A DNA stretch of 64,000 bases, taken from the NCBI RefSeq assembly GCF_001650905.1, contig NZ_LXYG01000016.1:62001-126000 (forward strand), given 5' to 3'. The notes beneath the pieces are model-generated. The model was not told the DNA's origin, did no database searches, and saw nothing but the letters and a program-made list of their open reading frames with translations. Origin of the DNA: Balneola sp. EhC07. GTDB taxonomy: Bacteria > Bacteroidota > Rhodothermia > Balneolales > Balneolaceae. Both the position numbers and the translations under genes were made by a program. Shown here in pieces: positions 41,555-50,209 of the stretch (the stretch's first letter is position 1; each line of letters starts with the position of its first letter).

Positions 41555-42951
41555 GTACATTAAAAGAATTCGCAGTTCAAAAATTACACAGCTTCCCACA
41601 GTTCGAAAATGTGCCCGTAGATCAACTTGACTGGCTGGTAGAAAACTCGAGAATCTGTACCTATATGACTGATGAAAGGATCATGGAGCCGGGTACAGAA
41701 ATTGATAAGATGTTCATTATACTGGATGGTAGAATAAGAATTCAGCTTCCAAGAGGAAGTTCGTTTACAAGTATAGGTGATTTTGTGACCGGAGATATTT
41801 CCGGACGTCTTCCATTTTCCAGAATGCAATCTACTTTGGCTCATTTAGTTGTAATGGAAGACACTACCATTCTTGAAACTCATGAAGATCTCTTTGTGGA
41901 GATCACCAAAAGATATGAGCTGATCGAAGCTTTTGTTCACAGTTTATCAGATAGAATTCGAAGCTTCACCTCTCAACAGCAGCAAAATGAAAAGCTGGTA
42001 GCACTGGGGAAACTTTCTGCGGGATTAGCTCATGAATTGAATAACCCGGCTTCTGCCATGGTTCGTGGAGCCACTGAGCTCAAAAAAAGATTGTCCCAAA
42101 CGCCGGATAAACTCAAAGCCGTGATGAATATCAAGCTTACCAACGATCAAGTAGATGCCGTGAATGACTTGGTGTTTAAAAAAGCTGGAAGTGGATCTTC
42201 AAATCAGCAATCCTTAATGGAACGAACGGCGCTTGAAGATGAACTAACAGACTGGATGGAAGATCATGGAGTAGAAGAGGGCTTTGAATATTCCGAGACA
42301 TTCGCTGAGTTTTGCTTTAATACTGAAGATCTTGAATTTGTTTCTGCTCATGTTGAAGACGAATATTTATCTGTGGTTTTAGGCTGGATCGAGGATGTTC
42401 TTACTACGGAGAAAATGGTGGAAGAGATCGAAGACTCTGCCCGACGAATTTCCGATCTGGTTTCTTCAGTTAAGACTTATTCTCATATGGATAGGGGAAC
42501 AGACAAAGAAGTGGTGGAGCTTAAGAAAGTTCTAAAGAGTACAATTACAATGCTTAATCACAAAGCAAAGCAGAAAAAAGTAGAGATAGAACTAAATATC
42601 CCCTCTGGTTTATCTGAATTCTATGGATATGTAAGCGAACTAAACCAGGTATGGACGAACTTGCTGGACAATGCAATCGATGCTGTGCCGCAAGAAGGTA
42701 AGATCGAAGTAAAAGCTGTAGAGAAGAATAAAAATCTGTATCTGTTTTTTAAAGATAACGGTAGTGGAATTCCGGAGGATGTGTTGCCAAAAATATTCGA
42801 TCCTTTTTTTACAACTAAAGACGTTGGTGAAGGAACAGGATTAGGCTTAGATGTGGTTCATAAAATAATTGAAAAACACGGAGCCTCAATTGATGTAGAA
42901 TCAAAACCGGGAGATACAACATTTGAACTCTGTTTTCCATTAAATAATTAA
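41551..42951 (+). CDS. Cyclic-nucleotide-binding sensor histidine kinase
   Basis: A 466-residue soluble kinase. Residues 10-135 form a cNMP-binding (CRP-like) beta roll: FENVPVDQLDWLVENSRI, GTEIDKMFIILDGRIRIQLP and ISGRLPFSRMQSTLAHLVVMEDTTILE. The HisKA domain has LGKLSAGLAHELNNPASAMVRG with phospho-His161, and the ATPase domain has NLLDNAIDAVP, DNGSGIPEDVLPKIFDPFFTTK and GTGLGLDVVHKII. No membrane segment is present, so the signal is intracellular. Its likely partner is the receiver-containing fusion 74 bases downstream. The cNMP pocket's Arg/Glu pair (PFSR) differs from classic CRP, so the ligand may be another molecule. Confidence 0.93.
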   Translation: MSTLKEFAVQKLHSFPQFENVPVDQLDWLVENSRICTYMTDERIMEPGTEIDKMFIILDGRIRIQLPRGSSFTSIGDFVTGDISGRLPFSRMQSTLAHLVVMEDTTILETHEDLFVEITKRYELIEAFVHSLSDRIRSFTSQQQQNEKLVALGKLSAGLAHELNNPASAMVRGATELKKRLSQTPDKLKAVMNIKLTNDQVDAVNDLVFKKAGSGSSNQQSLMERTALEDELTDWMEDHGVEEGFEYSETFAEFCFNTEDLEFVSAHVEDEYLSVVLGWIEDVLTTEKMVEEIEDSARRISDLVSSVKTYSHMDRGTDKEVVELKKVLKSTITMLNHKAKQKKVEIELNIPSGLSEFYGYVSELNQVWTNLLDNAIDAVPQEGKIEVKAVEKNKNLYLFFKDNGSGIPEDVLPKIFDPFFTTKDVGEGTGLGLDVVHKIIEKHGASIDVESKPGDTTFELCFPLNN

Positions 42952-42952
42952 G

Positions 42953-42993
42953 TTAAGAATGAAAAATTCAAAATTGTTTCTTTTCATTCTTAA
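42953..42993. repeat. AT-rich 13-bp inverted repeat between kinase and reductase-fusion genes
   Basis: Arms TTAAGAATGAAAA (42953-42965) and its complement (42981-42993) lie directly after the kinase stop. The sequence style, runs of AATT, ATTC and AAAAT, resembles the hairpin at 39141-39184, hinting at a short repeated family used as 3' structures. Confidence 0.55.
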
Positions 42994-43025
42994 TTTTTCA
43001 TTTTGAATTCCATAATTCCGAAGGA

Positions 43026-44693
43026 ATGAAGAAACCCATAATTTTTACGATCGATGATGATGCTCAGGTGCTTAGAGCCATTACAAGAGATCTGCGCAGC
43101 AATTACAGAAAGGATTATAGGGTAATGAGCACTCAATCTCCGAAAGAAGCATTGTCAAGCCTACCTGAACTAAAAAAGCAAGGCGAAACGGTTGCGCTAT
43201 TTCTATCAGACCAACGAATGCCCGATATGATTGGGGTAGATTTTCTGGAAAAAGCGAAAGGGTATTTCCCGGAAGCAAAGAGAGTTCTGCTAACGGCCTA
43301 TTCTGATACAGACGCCGCAATTCGGGCAATTAATGAAGTTCAGCTGGATTACTATCTACTAAAACCTTGGGATCCGCCTGAAGAAAAATTGTACCCGGTT
43401 TTGGATGATCTGCTGGATGAATGGCAAGCTAATTTCCGTCCGGATTTTACCGGGATCAGATTAGTCGGGTATCAGTATTCACCAAAATCCCATACAGTTA
43501 AAGACTATCTTTCCGGAAATCTGATTCCTTACCGTTGGTTAGATATTGAGGAAAATGCAAAAGCCGCTGAATTATTAGAAGAGAATCAAATTGACCAAAA
43601 AGATCTGCCCGCAATATTTTTTGAAGATGGTGAATTCCTTATTGATCCAAGCCCGATTCAGATTGCTAACAAGCTTGGGAAAAATCCATCTGCTTCAAAA
43701 AATGTATATGATGTAGTGATTGTAGGTGCCGGTCCGGCAGGATTAGCGGCGGCGGTTTATGGTGGCTCGGAAGGATTAAAAACATTGCTCATTGAAAAGA
43801 GAGCTCCCGGAGGTCAGGCAGGAACAAGTTCTCGAATCGAGAATTATCTTGGTTTTCCAAAAGGATTAAGTGGTTCTGATTTGGCAAGACGCGCGATCAC
43901 ACAAGCCACAAGATTCGGAGTCGAGTTTTTATCTCCTCAAGAAGTGATCGATATCAAGCTGAACGATCAATATAAAACGGTTTGCTTGGCGGATGGAAGT
44001 GAGATCAATGCAAAAGCCGTAATTGTAACTACAGGCGTAAATTACAGAAAACTGGAAAGCAAAGGGATTTCAGATTTTACCGGAGCGGGAATTTACTACG
44101 GCGCTGCAATGACTGAAGCACACGCGTTTAAAGACAAACAAGTCTACATCGTTGGAGGAGGTAATTCAGCCGGTCAAGCAGCCATGTATCTGTCTACATT
44201 TGCAAAAAAAGTGTACATCACAATTCGGAAAGATTCACTCGTTTCAAGTATGTCATCTTATTTGATCGATCAGATAAACAGGACCGAAAACATAGAGCTT
44301 CTTGGAAACAGAGAAATTGTAGAGGCTTCCGGAAATGGTCATCTACAAGGACTGAAACTCCTGAATAACGTGGATGAATCAGAATCTGAAGTAGAAGCAG
44401 ACGGTTTATTTATCTTTATCGGTGCAAAGCCTTACACCGACTGGATCCATGATAATGTGATCAAAAATGAAAGAGGTTTTATAGAGACCGGAAGAGATCT
44501 TCAGCGATATGATGACTATTCCAAAGTCTGGAAATTGGAAAGACAGCCCTATTTATTGGAATCATGCGCGCCCGGAATTTTTGCTGCGGGGGATGTCCGT
44601 GCCGGAGCTATGAACAGAGTTGCATCGGCAGTGGGCGAAGGCTCCATGGCTATAAAATATGTTCATGAATATTTAGCGGATTCGAATTTGTGA
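43026..44693 (+). CDS. Receiver/thioredoxin-like/thioredoxin-reductase-like fusion protein
   Basis: A 555-residue three-part protein. The receiver domain (1-130) has Asp10-Asp11-Asp12, phospho-Asp62 in FLSDQRMP and Lys113 in LKPWD. A thioredoxin-like segment (about 142-215, IRLVGYQYSPKSHTVKDYL...PAIFFEDGEFL) lacks a CxxC. The FAD/NAD(P)H reductase part has GAGPAG at 234-239 and GGGNSAGQ at 377-384, and ends AAGDVRAGAMNRVASAVGEGSMA. At the position of the reductase CxxC the sequence is YYGAAMTEA, with no cysteines, so disulfide reduction of thioredoxin is unlikely. It may sense NAD(P)H and relay to the kinase. Homologues with this fusion occur in several phyla with unknown function. Confidence 0.95.
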   Translation: MKKPIIFTIDDDAQVLRAITRDLRSNYRKDYRVMSTQSPKEALSSLPELKKQGETVALFLSDQRMPDMIGVDFLEKAKGYFPEAKRVLLTAYSDTDAAIRAINEVQLDYYLLKPWDPPEEKLYPVLDDLLDEWQANFRPDFTGIRLVGYQYSPKSHTVKDYLSGNLIPYRWLDIEENAKAAELLEENQIDQKDLPAIFFEDGEFLIDPSPIQIANKLGKNPSASKNVYDVVIVGAGPAGLAAAVYGGSEGLKTLLIEKRAPGGQAGTSSRIENYLGFPKGLSGSDLARRAITQATRFGVEFLSPQEVIDIKLNDQYKTVCLADGSEINAKAVIVTTGVNYRKLESKGISDFTGAGIYYGAAMTEAHAFKDKQVYIVGGGNSAGQAAMYLSTFAKKVYITIRKDSLVSSMSSYLIDQINRTENIELLGNREIVEASGNGHLQGLKLLNNVDESESEVEADGLFIFIGAKPYTDWIHDNVIKNERGFIETGRDLQRYDDYSKVWKLERQPYLLESCAPGIFAAGDVRAGAMNRVASAVGEGSMAIKYVHEYLADSNL

Positions 44694-44695
44694 TT

Positions 44696-45067
44696 ATGGT
44701 AAATATGAGATTGAATAAAAGTCTGATCTTAAGTTTATTAATTGCATTTGTATTGACAAATCAGGTGTATTGTCAAGAAGAAGATCAGAAAGAACAAGCA
44801 TTTAAAAAAGTACAAAGTCTTGTAGAGTTTAAAGATACGGTTTCAAAGATCGACTCATTAAAACAATCAGGTCATAAAATAGATGTTAGCGTTGTAGCCA
44901 TTTGGGAATCTATTTTACCTGAGGATTCTACAAGTTCTATCGCACTATACTATCTCAACGAGGTTTTATTTAACAAGATTGAAAATCCTATTTATCTAAT
45001 TAAGTTCGATAAAATAAAGAATGAGATTGTCTCCGTTGAAGGGGTAGGTCAGATCAGTATCGAATAA
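44696..45067 (+). CDS. Exported protein of unknown function
   Basis: A protein of about 123 residues with an N-terminal signal (RLNKSLILSLLIAFVLTNQVYCQ). The mature part is small, acidic and mixed alpha/beta (EQAFKKVQSLVEFKDTVSKIDSLKQSG, ENPIYLIKFDKIKNEIVSVEGVGQISIE). It starts at the ATG directly after the stop of the reductase-fusion gene; an ATG three codons further on, or a GTG overlapping that stop, are alternative starts. It may be read with the redox cluster, but I do not recognise a family and see no clear link. It is the last intact gene before the transposase relic. Confidence 0.65.
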   Translation: MVNMRLNKSLILSLLIAFVLTNQVYCQEEDQKEQAFKKVQSLVEFKDTVSKIDSLKQSGHKIDVSVVAIWESILPEDSTSSIALYYLNEVLFNKIENPIYLIKFDKIKNEIVSVEGVGQISIE

Positions 45068-45112
45068 ATTTGACCTTTTTGCGATTGCAACCTGTTCTCC
45101 ATTAAGTATATA

Positions 45113-45682
45113 GTGTCAGAAAAATTCAAGAGAAAATATCGTAATGAAACCACTCGATTAAAGTCCTGAAATTATGGTTGGAATGGGGCTTATTTCGTAA
45201 CAATTTGTGCGAAGAACAGAGAACGATATTTTGGAGAGTTAGAGAATGACGAAATGTTCCGATCTGAAATTGGAAAAATCGCAAACCAATGTTGGAAAGA
45301 GATCCCGGATCATTTTCCATTTGTGAAATTAGGAGAATTTGTGATTATGCCGAACCATGTGCATGGTATTATAATAATCGATAAAAAAGACGATGGCAGG
45401 TTTTCAAACCCCCACGTAGGGACGCAAAATTTTGCGTCCCTACGTGCACCGAAACCAAGGCAAAAATCTCAGAATAAATTTGGTCCTCAATCTAAAAACT
45501 TGGGTTCAATAGTCAGAGGGTTTAAGATCGGAGTTACAAAGAAGGCGAGAAAGATCAGAACTGATTTCCAATGGCAAGCAAGATACTACGATCATATAAT
45601 CCGAGATCATGAGTCCTTTAATAACATCTCTGAATATATTCGAAATAATCCCTCTCAATGGAAAGAAGATAGGTTTTATTAA
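45113..45682 (+). pseudogene. REP-associated tyrosine transposase (Y1/RAYT) with an internal stop
   Basis: Reading from GTG 45113, the frame codes for a Y1 transposase (HUH family) N-terminus, SEKFKRKYRNETTRLKS, then meets TGA at 45167-45169 where family members usually carry a Trp. It continues in the same frame through NYGWNGAYFVTICAKNRERYFGE, the metal-binding EFVIMPNHVHGII and the catalytic-Tyr helix RYYDHIIRDHESFNNISEYIRNNPSQW to 45682. An ATG at 45254 would give only the last 142 residues. A 34-bp palindrome lies inside the frame. The rest is well kept, so the stop may be recent or read through. Confidence 0.8.
45413..45446. repeat. Perfect 34-bp palindrome within the transposase frame
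   Basis: Arms CACGTAGGGACGCAAAA and its exact complement meet with no loop. The core GTAGGGACGCAAAATTTTGC-type motif is, to my memory, a widespread REP-like sequence next to Y1 transposases in many phyla. Here it lies in the coding frame between the HUH motif and the catalytic-Tyr helix and adds in-frame codons without breaking translation. Confidence 0.9.
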
Positions 45683-45689
45683 AAATCGA

Positions 45690-46289
45690 TTATTTTAGTG
45701 AATTCAGTTGTTTCTCCAACTCTCTTCCCTTCAAATCCTTTGCTATCACAAAACCGGAAGAATCAATCAAAAAAGTAGTAGGGGTAGAATAAACACCGTA
45801 TTTGGTGGCAACCGGAGAATCCACTCCTTTCAGATCAGAAACTTGTGGCCATGAAATACCGTCTTTCTTAACTGCTTTTTCCCAGTTCGTTTTACTTCGA
45901 TCCAGAGAAACGGCGAGGATTTCAAACTCCTTATTTTTGTAATCAGGATAGACCTCTTTGAGGTGTTTATTTTCGGCTCTACACGTCGGACACCAGGTTG
46001 CCCAAAAAGTGAGTAGAACAGTCTTCCCTTCAAAATCAGACAACGAAATTTGCTCTCCATCTAAATCCGGAAGAGTAAAATTTGGTGCTTTGCTGCCGAC
46101 AGTTATCTTCTCGTAATTAGCTACAAGCTCATCCTTTTTCCCATCAATCGTTTGATGTTCCAGCGTACCATTAAACACAGAGTAAACGGTGAAAAACAGA
46201 GGTTGCTCAGGGCTTCTGAAATAGAAAGGAAAAGCGATAGCGTAAATCACTATTAGTGTTGTAGGAACCCACCACCATTTAAATTTCAT
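45690..46289 (-). CDS. TlpA/ResA-like thiol-disulfide oxidoreductase
   Basis: A 199-residue membrane-anchored thioredoxin. One N-terminal segment (WWWVPTTLIVIYAIAFPFYF) holds it in the inner membrane, and the thioredoxin domain (about 65-199) faces the periplasm. The active site is FWATWCPTCRAENKHL (CPTC, near 108-111), and the cis-Pro loop is VYSTPTTFLIDSSG. Proteins of this type reduce apocytochrome c or other exported disulfides. It is convergent with the transposase relic, with a seven-base gap, and 56 bases downstream of the TIGR03545 gene's end but on the same strand. Confidence 0.93.
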   Translation of the reverse strand: MKFKWWWVPTTLIVIYAIAFPFYFRSPEQPLFFTVYSVFNGTLEHQTIDGKKDELVANYEKITVGSKAPNFTLPDLDGEQISLSDFEGKTVLLTFWATWCPTCRAENKHLKEVYPDYKNKEFEILAVSLDRSKTNWEKAVKKDGISWPQVSDLKGVDSPVATKYGVYSTPTTFLIDSSGFVIAKDLKGRELEKQLNSLK

Positions 46290-46345
46290 GTTTTCAAAGA
46301 TGTTATAATCTAATATTCAAAAAAGCTTCACAAAAGCTTGAAAAG

Positions 46346-48181
46346 TCACTCCCAATCTATTCCAATTCTATCTTTGATATTGTTTTTCAAAGAATCTTCG
46401 AGTTCTTTCTTTTTCTTTTCTAATTCTTCCTTCTTCTCTTCAACTTTTTTGATCTCTTCATTTACCCGGTTTTCAAGCTTTTCATATTCTTTTCGAATCT
46501 CTGCTTCTTTTTCATTTTTAAAAGCCAGAAGTTGCTCTTTTCGATTACCGATCTCACTTCTTACTCTGGATTCTATTTTTTGACGTGCACGATCAACTTC
46601 TTTGCTAACGGTACTTTTAAGTGCGTTTACAAATAGATCGTCTACATTAGAACGAACTTTTACTTTTAGTGGTCCGTCAAGATTATCCACTAAAGCAGTA
46701 ACATTTATTTGATCTGTGCTGGAAACTGCGTCCCGAATCAGTTGTTGAATTCTGTCTTTGGAAGGGTTTTGTCCGAAATCAAAAGCAATGCCTTTAGCTT
46801 TATAACCAATCTCACTATCAAATCTTTTGTCAATGATGCTTACAGAAGCCGAAACTTCGCCGGTTCCTGTTTTTAAGGGGTAAGGAAGTAATTCAGATGG
46901 AGAAATTTTAGAACCTTTTAACCCAAACCCATCATAAGTAAAGTTGATGGTTTCACGTGGCTCATCACCTAAATAATTGAATTCTCCGGTGAGGGTCATT
47001 GAACGATTTGAATCGTCTTTTCCTCCAAGATCAAACCTGATAGGCTCTTTTGTTTTCTTTTGATCACTGCTGATGTTTGTGATCTGTCCGGCAAGTTGAA
47101 TAGCCGTTTTTGTTTCTCCGGAAAGATCTATGTTCTGTATCCAAAGTTTTGGCCAATCATATTTGTCACTGAACTTATAGTCTTTTCCTTCATAGCGTTC
47201 AATTTTGTCTTTATCCTCACCAACCAAACGGCTTCCATATTTTCGGGCTATTGCCACATACTCCAGATAACCTGAATAATCAGCAAGCAGGTTTTCACCG
47301 AAAAGGGACTGAGCAATATTACCGGGATCAATAGTGGGGAGTTTGGCCATATTCATAGCTCGTTGGAAATCAGCTTGAATCCAATTATCAATTCTGCCAA
47401 CACTGAACTTTGAATCTCCGAAATCTTCTTGAAAATCATTTTTTAAATTCTGTGCACGAGTTTTGAGGGAGTCTACTTGTTTTACCAGTTTCTGAACATT
47501 CTTTATGGCTTCAATCGCTTTCTTAGGGTCTTTTATTTTCTTTACATCAATTGCGTTGATGGTTTTTTCGATATCAGCTATTTCTTTATTGATCTTTGTA
47601 TTTGCAAAGGTGCTATCCCACTTTTGGTAATTTTTTGAAAGTCCGTTTCTCAGCGAATCAATCTTGTCAGGAGCTTGCAGATTCAACTTCGACATCAAAC
47701 TGTCTACATTAATATTCGTTTTAATATTGGTGAACTCCATATTGGCATTTCGGGAAATTTCTGAGGTCACATCACCAATAACCTGAGCAACAAAACTTGG
47801 CTCAGCATTTTTTTCGTCTTCCGGAATTTCAAAATAGCCGTCTGTTTCTCTTTCGGTATCCATTTTAAAATCTTTAAAGATAATATCCTCAACAATCACT
47901 CTTTCCCACCAGGTTGGCCAGAAAAGAAAATCCAGTTCCATCTCCCCTGTTTCAAAGCTATTGCTCATGGTGTTTTCGGGATTGGTAACCTGAAGTCTGT
48001 TCCAACGAATTTTAAGGTCAATTAAATCGATATCGAAACCATCAATTTCAACCAATGCCCCATTAGAGATACTCGCCTGATATTCAATTTCTGATTCAAT
48101 AATTGGGTCAATACTGATCCAGCTTATCAAAAAACCTAATGCGGTAATAATTGCCAGAAAAATTAGTCCTTTAATTCTCAT
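46346..48181 (-). CDS. TIGR03545-family protein (AsmA-like envelope protein)
   Basis: A 611-residue protein with one N-terminal membrane segment (IKGLIFLAIITALGFLISWIS), a long periplasmic part and a charged coiled-coil C-terminus. The N-terminal IEIDGFDIDLIDLKIRWNRLQVTNPE-type strands resemble AsmA domains, with LEFEFWPTWWERVIVEDIIFKDFKMDTER. The end (about 535-605) is almost continuous Glu/Lys heptads. It matches the family I know as TIGR03545, found alongside TIGR03546, as here (two-base gap). AsmA-like proteins move lipids between membranes, so such a role is possible. No experimental function is known to me. Confidence 0.85.
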   Translation of the reverse strand: MRIKGLIFLAIITALGFLISWISIDPIIESEIEYQASISNGALVEIDGFDIDLIDLKIRWNRLQVTNPENTMSNSFETGEMELDFLFWPTWWERVIVEDIIFKDFKMDTERETDGYFEIPEDEKNAEPSFVAQVIGDVTSEISRNANMEFTNIKTNINVDSLMSKLNLQAPDKIDSLRNGLSKNYQKWDSTFANTKINKEIADIEKTINAIDVKKIKDPKKAIEAIKNVQKLVKQVDSLKTRAQNLKNDFQEDFGDSKFSVGRIDNWIQADFQRAMNMAKLPTIDPGNIAQSLFGENLLADYSGYLEYVAIARKYGSRLVGEDKDKIERYEGKDYKFSDKYDWPKLWIQNIDLSGETKTAIQLAGQITNISSDQKKTKEPIRFDLGGKDDSNRSMTLTGEFNYLGDEPRETINFTYDGFGLKGSKISPSELLPYPLKTGTGEVSASVSIIDKRFDSEIGYKAKGIAFDFGQNPSKDRIQQLIRDAVSSTDQINVTALVDNLDGPLKVKVRSNVDDLFVNALKSTVSKEVDRARQKIESRVRSEIGNRKEQLLAFKNEKEAEIRKEYEKLENRVNEEIKKVEEKKEELEKKKKELEDSLKNNIKDRIGIDWE

Positions 48182-48183
48182 AA

Positions 48184-48708
48184 TTATCCTCTTACCCTTG
48201 CAACAGTTTGATATACTGAATAAAGTTTTGTGCCTTTCAAAGCTTTTGCAAACTTAGTTTTCATTACTTTTTCATGTATGTGTTTTCTGTATTGAAGAAC
48301 TCCAACTTTTGTTAGCGGAAACATAGGAACACATAAAACTAAGGCGCTGATAAAGCTTCCGATCACAACCGTATTATAAAACTTGGTAATTGCCCAAAGC
48401 TCATTGTTATACATTGAAGTCCAGGTATCCTGCAAACCATCATTTTCGAGTATCCAGATTCCAAAGCTGTGAAATAAAGGATCAGCCAAATAAGCGATAC
48501 CGCTGAAGATCAGAAAAGCCAGTATCGCCATTCCAATATTTACTTTTAGAATAATGATCAAAACCAATATTAAAAGGTTGTGAACTGATAAGACAGGGGT
48601 AAGCCCGATGATCATTCCAAGAATAAAACCACCTGCCAGTTGATTAGGTGAGGCCTCAGAAGAAAGTGCTTTAAGAAGTTTTGCAACATATTTCAGTATT
48701 AGGAACAT
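48184..48708 (-). CDS. TIGR03546-family membrane protein (DUF2062-related)
   Basis: A 174-residue membrane protein with three or four segments and the motif SPNQLAGGFILGMIIGLTPVLSVHNLLILVLIIILKVNIGMAIL, typical of TIGR03546/DUF2062 proteins. A Phe/Pro-rich turn (LAYLADPLFHSFG) leads to a final segment (VVIGSFISALVLCVPMFP). The basic C-terminus (YRKHIHEKVMKTKFAKALKG) is cytosolic. It is the first gene of a two-gene operon with the TIGR03545 protein and probably forms its membrane partner. Confidence 0.88.
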   Translation of the reverse strand: MFLILKYVAKLLKALSSEASPNQLAGGFILGMIIGLTPVLSVHNLLILVLIIILKVNIGMAILAFLIFSGIAYLADPLFHSFGIWILENDGLQDTWTSMYNNELWAITKFYNTVVIGSFISALVLCVPMFPLTKVGVLQYRKHIHEKVMKTKFAKALKGTKLYSVYQTVARVRG

Positions 48709-48814
48709 ACTATACTAATGAATTTTAATGGTATTCGTTCCAATATAAACGAATTTGACTAGTTAGATAAATGAATTCGTGTTAAATTCATAGAAAATTA
48801 AAACCGTTCGAATA

Positions 48815-50173
48815 ATGAGATATATATATTTAGTTGCGATTTTATTGCTTGCACTAACTTCGTGTAAAGAGAATAAAAGCAATAATAATGATATTCCTTT
48901 TCCATGTGAAGGAGGTTTGTCTGATAACCAATATGTTTGTGAAAACATTGATCTTTTTGCAGTTGTCACTCCACAAGAATTACAAGGGCTGGATAAAAAT
49001 TCAACTCCCACAGTTAATTTGAATGATATTTGGGGCTGGACAGATTCACAAACCGGAAAAGAATACGCCTTAGTCGGGTTGACAAATGGAGTATCGTTCG
49101 TTGATGTTTCAGATCCATCTGCTCCGGTAGTGATTGGTAAACTAAATGAAAGCAATATTTCAGCTAAATATAAAACACTGACAGACCCAAATTATGAAGC
49201 TTGCAAAGTAGGTATTGGCGATACTGAAAAATCAAAATCTTTGACAGAAGGTTCTGTCTGGAGAGATCATAAAGTTTTTGATGATCATTTATTTATTGGG
49301 AGTGACAATCAGTCTCACGGAGTTCAGGTTTTTGATCTGACTAAATTAAGAACATACAGCGGTTCATTTCTGGAATTTGACCATGATGCTCTTTATTCAG
49401 GCTTAGCAAATTCACACAATATTGTCATAAACGAAGAAACAGGTTTCGCATATGCTGTTGGAGCGACGAATGCGGACACTTGTAATACAGCCGGTTTACA
49501 TATTATTGATATTAATGACCCTTCCAATCCAACATTTGCGGGATGTTATGAAGATACAACCCCACCTCGTCGACGATCAAATTCAGCCTATATTCATGAC
49601 GCACAGTGTGTGATCTACGATGGTCCGGATTCCGATTATGCCGGAAAGGAAATTTGTTTCAATGCCGCAGAGAGATCTTTAGTGATTGCTGATGTAACAG
49701 ACAAAAATGATTTGAAAACTATCTCTTTTGCTACGCAGCCAAATATGTATTACGCACATCAGGGATGGTTGACTGAAGACCAGAACTACTTTTTAATGAA
49801 TGATGAACTGGATGAATATAACTTAGGCCGAACAACTAAAACTTACATATTTGATGTAAGAGATCTAGACAATCCGGTTTTTGTAGATTATTATGAGCAT
49901 AACACTCAATCTATCGATCATAATCTGTATGTGAAAAACGATTTTGTATACGCTTCAAATTATGTTTCCGGTCTGCGCATTCTAAGCATGGATAATCTTG
50001 CAAGTGCACAACTCACCCAGGTTGGGTTTTTTGATTCAGAGCCTAATTCATTTGACGAACCAAACCGGGAGTTTGAAGGAGTTTGGAGCAGTTATCCTTA
50101 TTTTAACAGTGGAATAGTTGTGATGAGTGACATAAATCGCGGATTATTTATACTAAAAGCTAATTTAGATTAA
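48815..50173 (+). CDS. LVIVD-repeat lipoprotein (choice-of-anchor B family)
   Basis: A 452-residue lipoprotein (RYIYLVAILLLALTSC, lipid Cys at 17). The mature part is a beta-propeller with LVIVD-type repeats: VGLTNGVSFVDVSDPSAPVVIGKL, GLHIIDINDPSNPTFAGCYED, RSLVIADVTDKNDLKT, KTYIFDVRDLDNPVFVDYYEHN and GLRILSMDNL. Conserved HDAQCVIY and AHQGWLTEDQNYFLMNDE blocks identify the choice-of-anchor B group. It is probably a surface or periplasmic protein of unknown ligand. It ends before a hairpin (50210-50242) that may end its transcript. Confidence 0.92.
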   Translation: MRYIYLVAILLLALTSCKENKSNNNDIPFPCEGGLSDNQYVCENIDLFAVVTPQELQGLDKNSTPTVNLNDIWGWTDSQTGKEYALVGLTNGVSFVDVSDPSAPVVIGKLNESNISAKYKTLTDPNYEACKVGIGDTEKSKSLTEGSVWRDHKVFDDHLFIGSDNQSHGVQVFDLTKLRTYSGSFLEFDHDALYSGLANSHNIVINEETGFAYAVGATNADTCNTAGLHIIDINDPSNPTFAGCYEDTTPPRRRSNSAYIHDAQCVIYDGPDSDYAGKEICFNAAERSLVIADVTDKNDLKTISFATQPNMYYAHQGWLTEDQNYFLMNDELDEYNLGRTTKTYIFDVRDLDNPVFVDYYEHNTQSIDHNLYVKNDFVYASNYVSGLRILSMDNLASAQLTQVGFFDSEPNSFDEPNREFEGVWSSYPYFNSGIVVMSDINRGLFILKANLD

Positions 50174-50209
50174 ATTATTTCCGGTTTTATTTTTTGTAAA
50201 CCCAGATAA

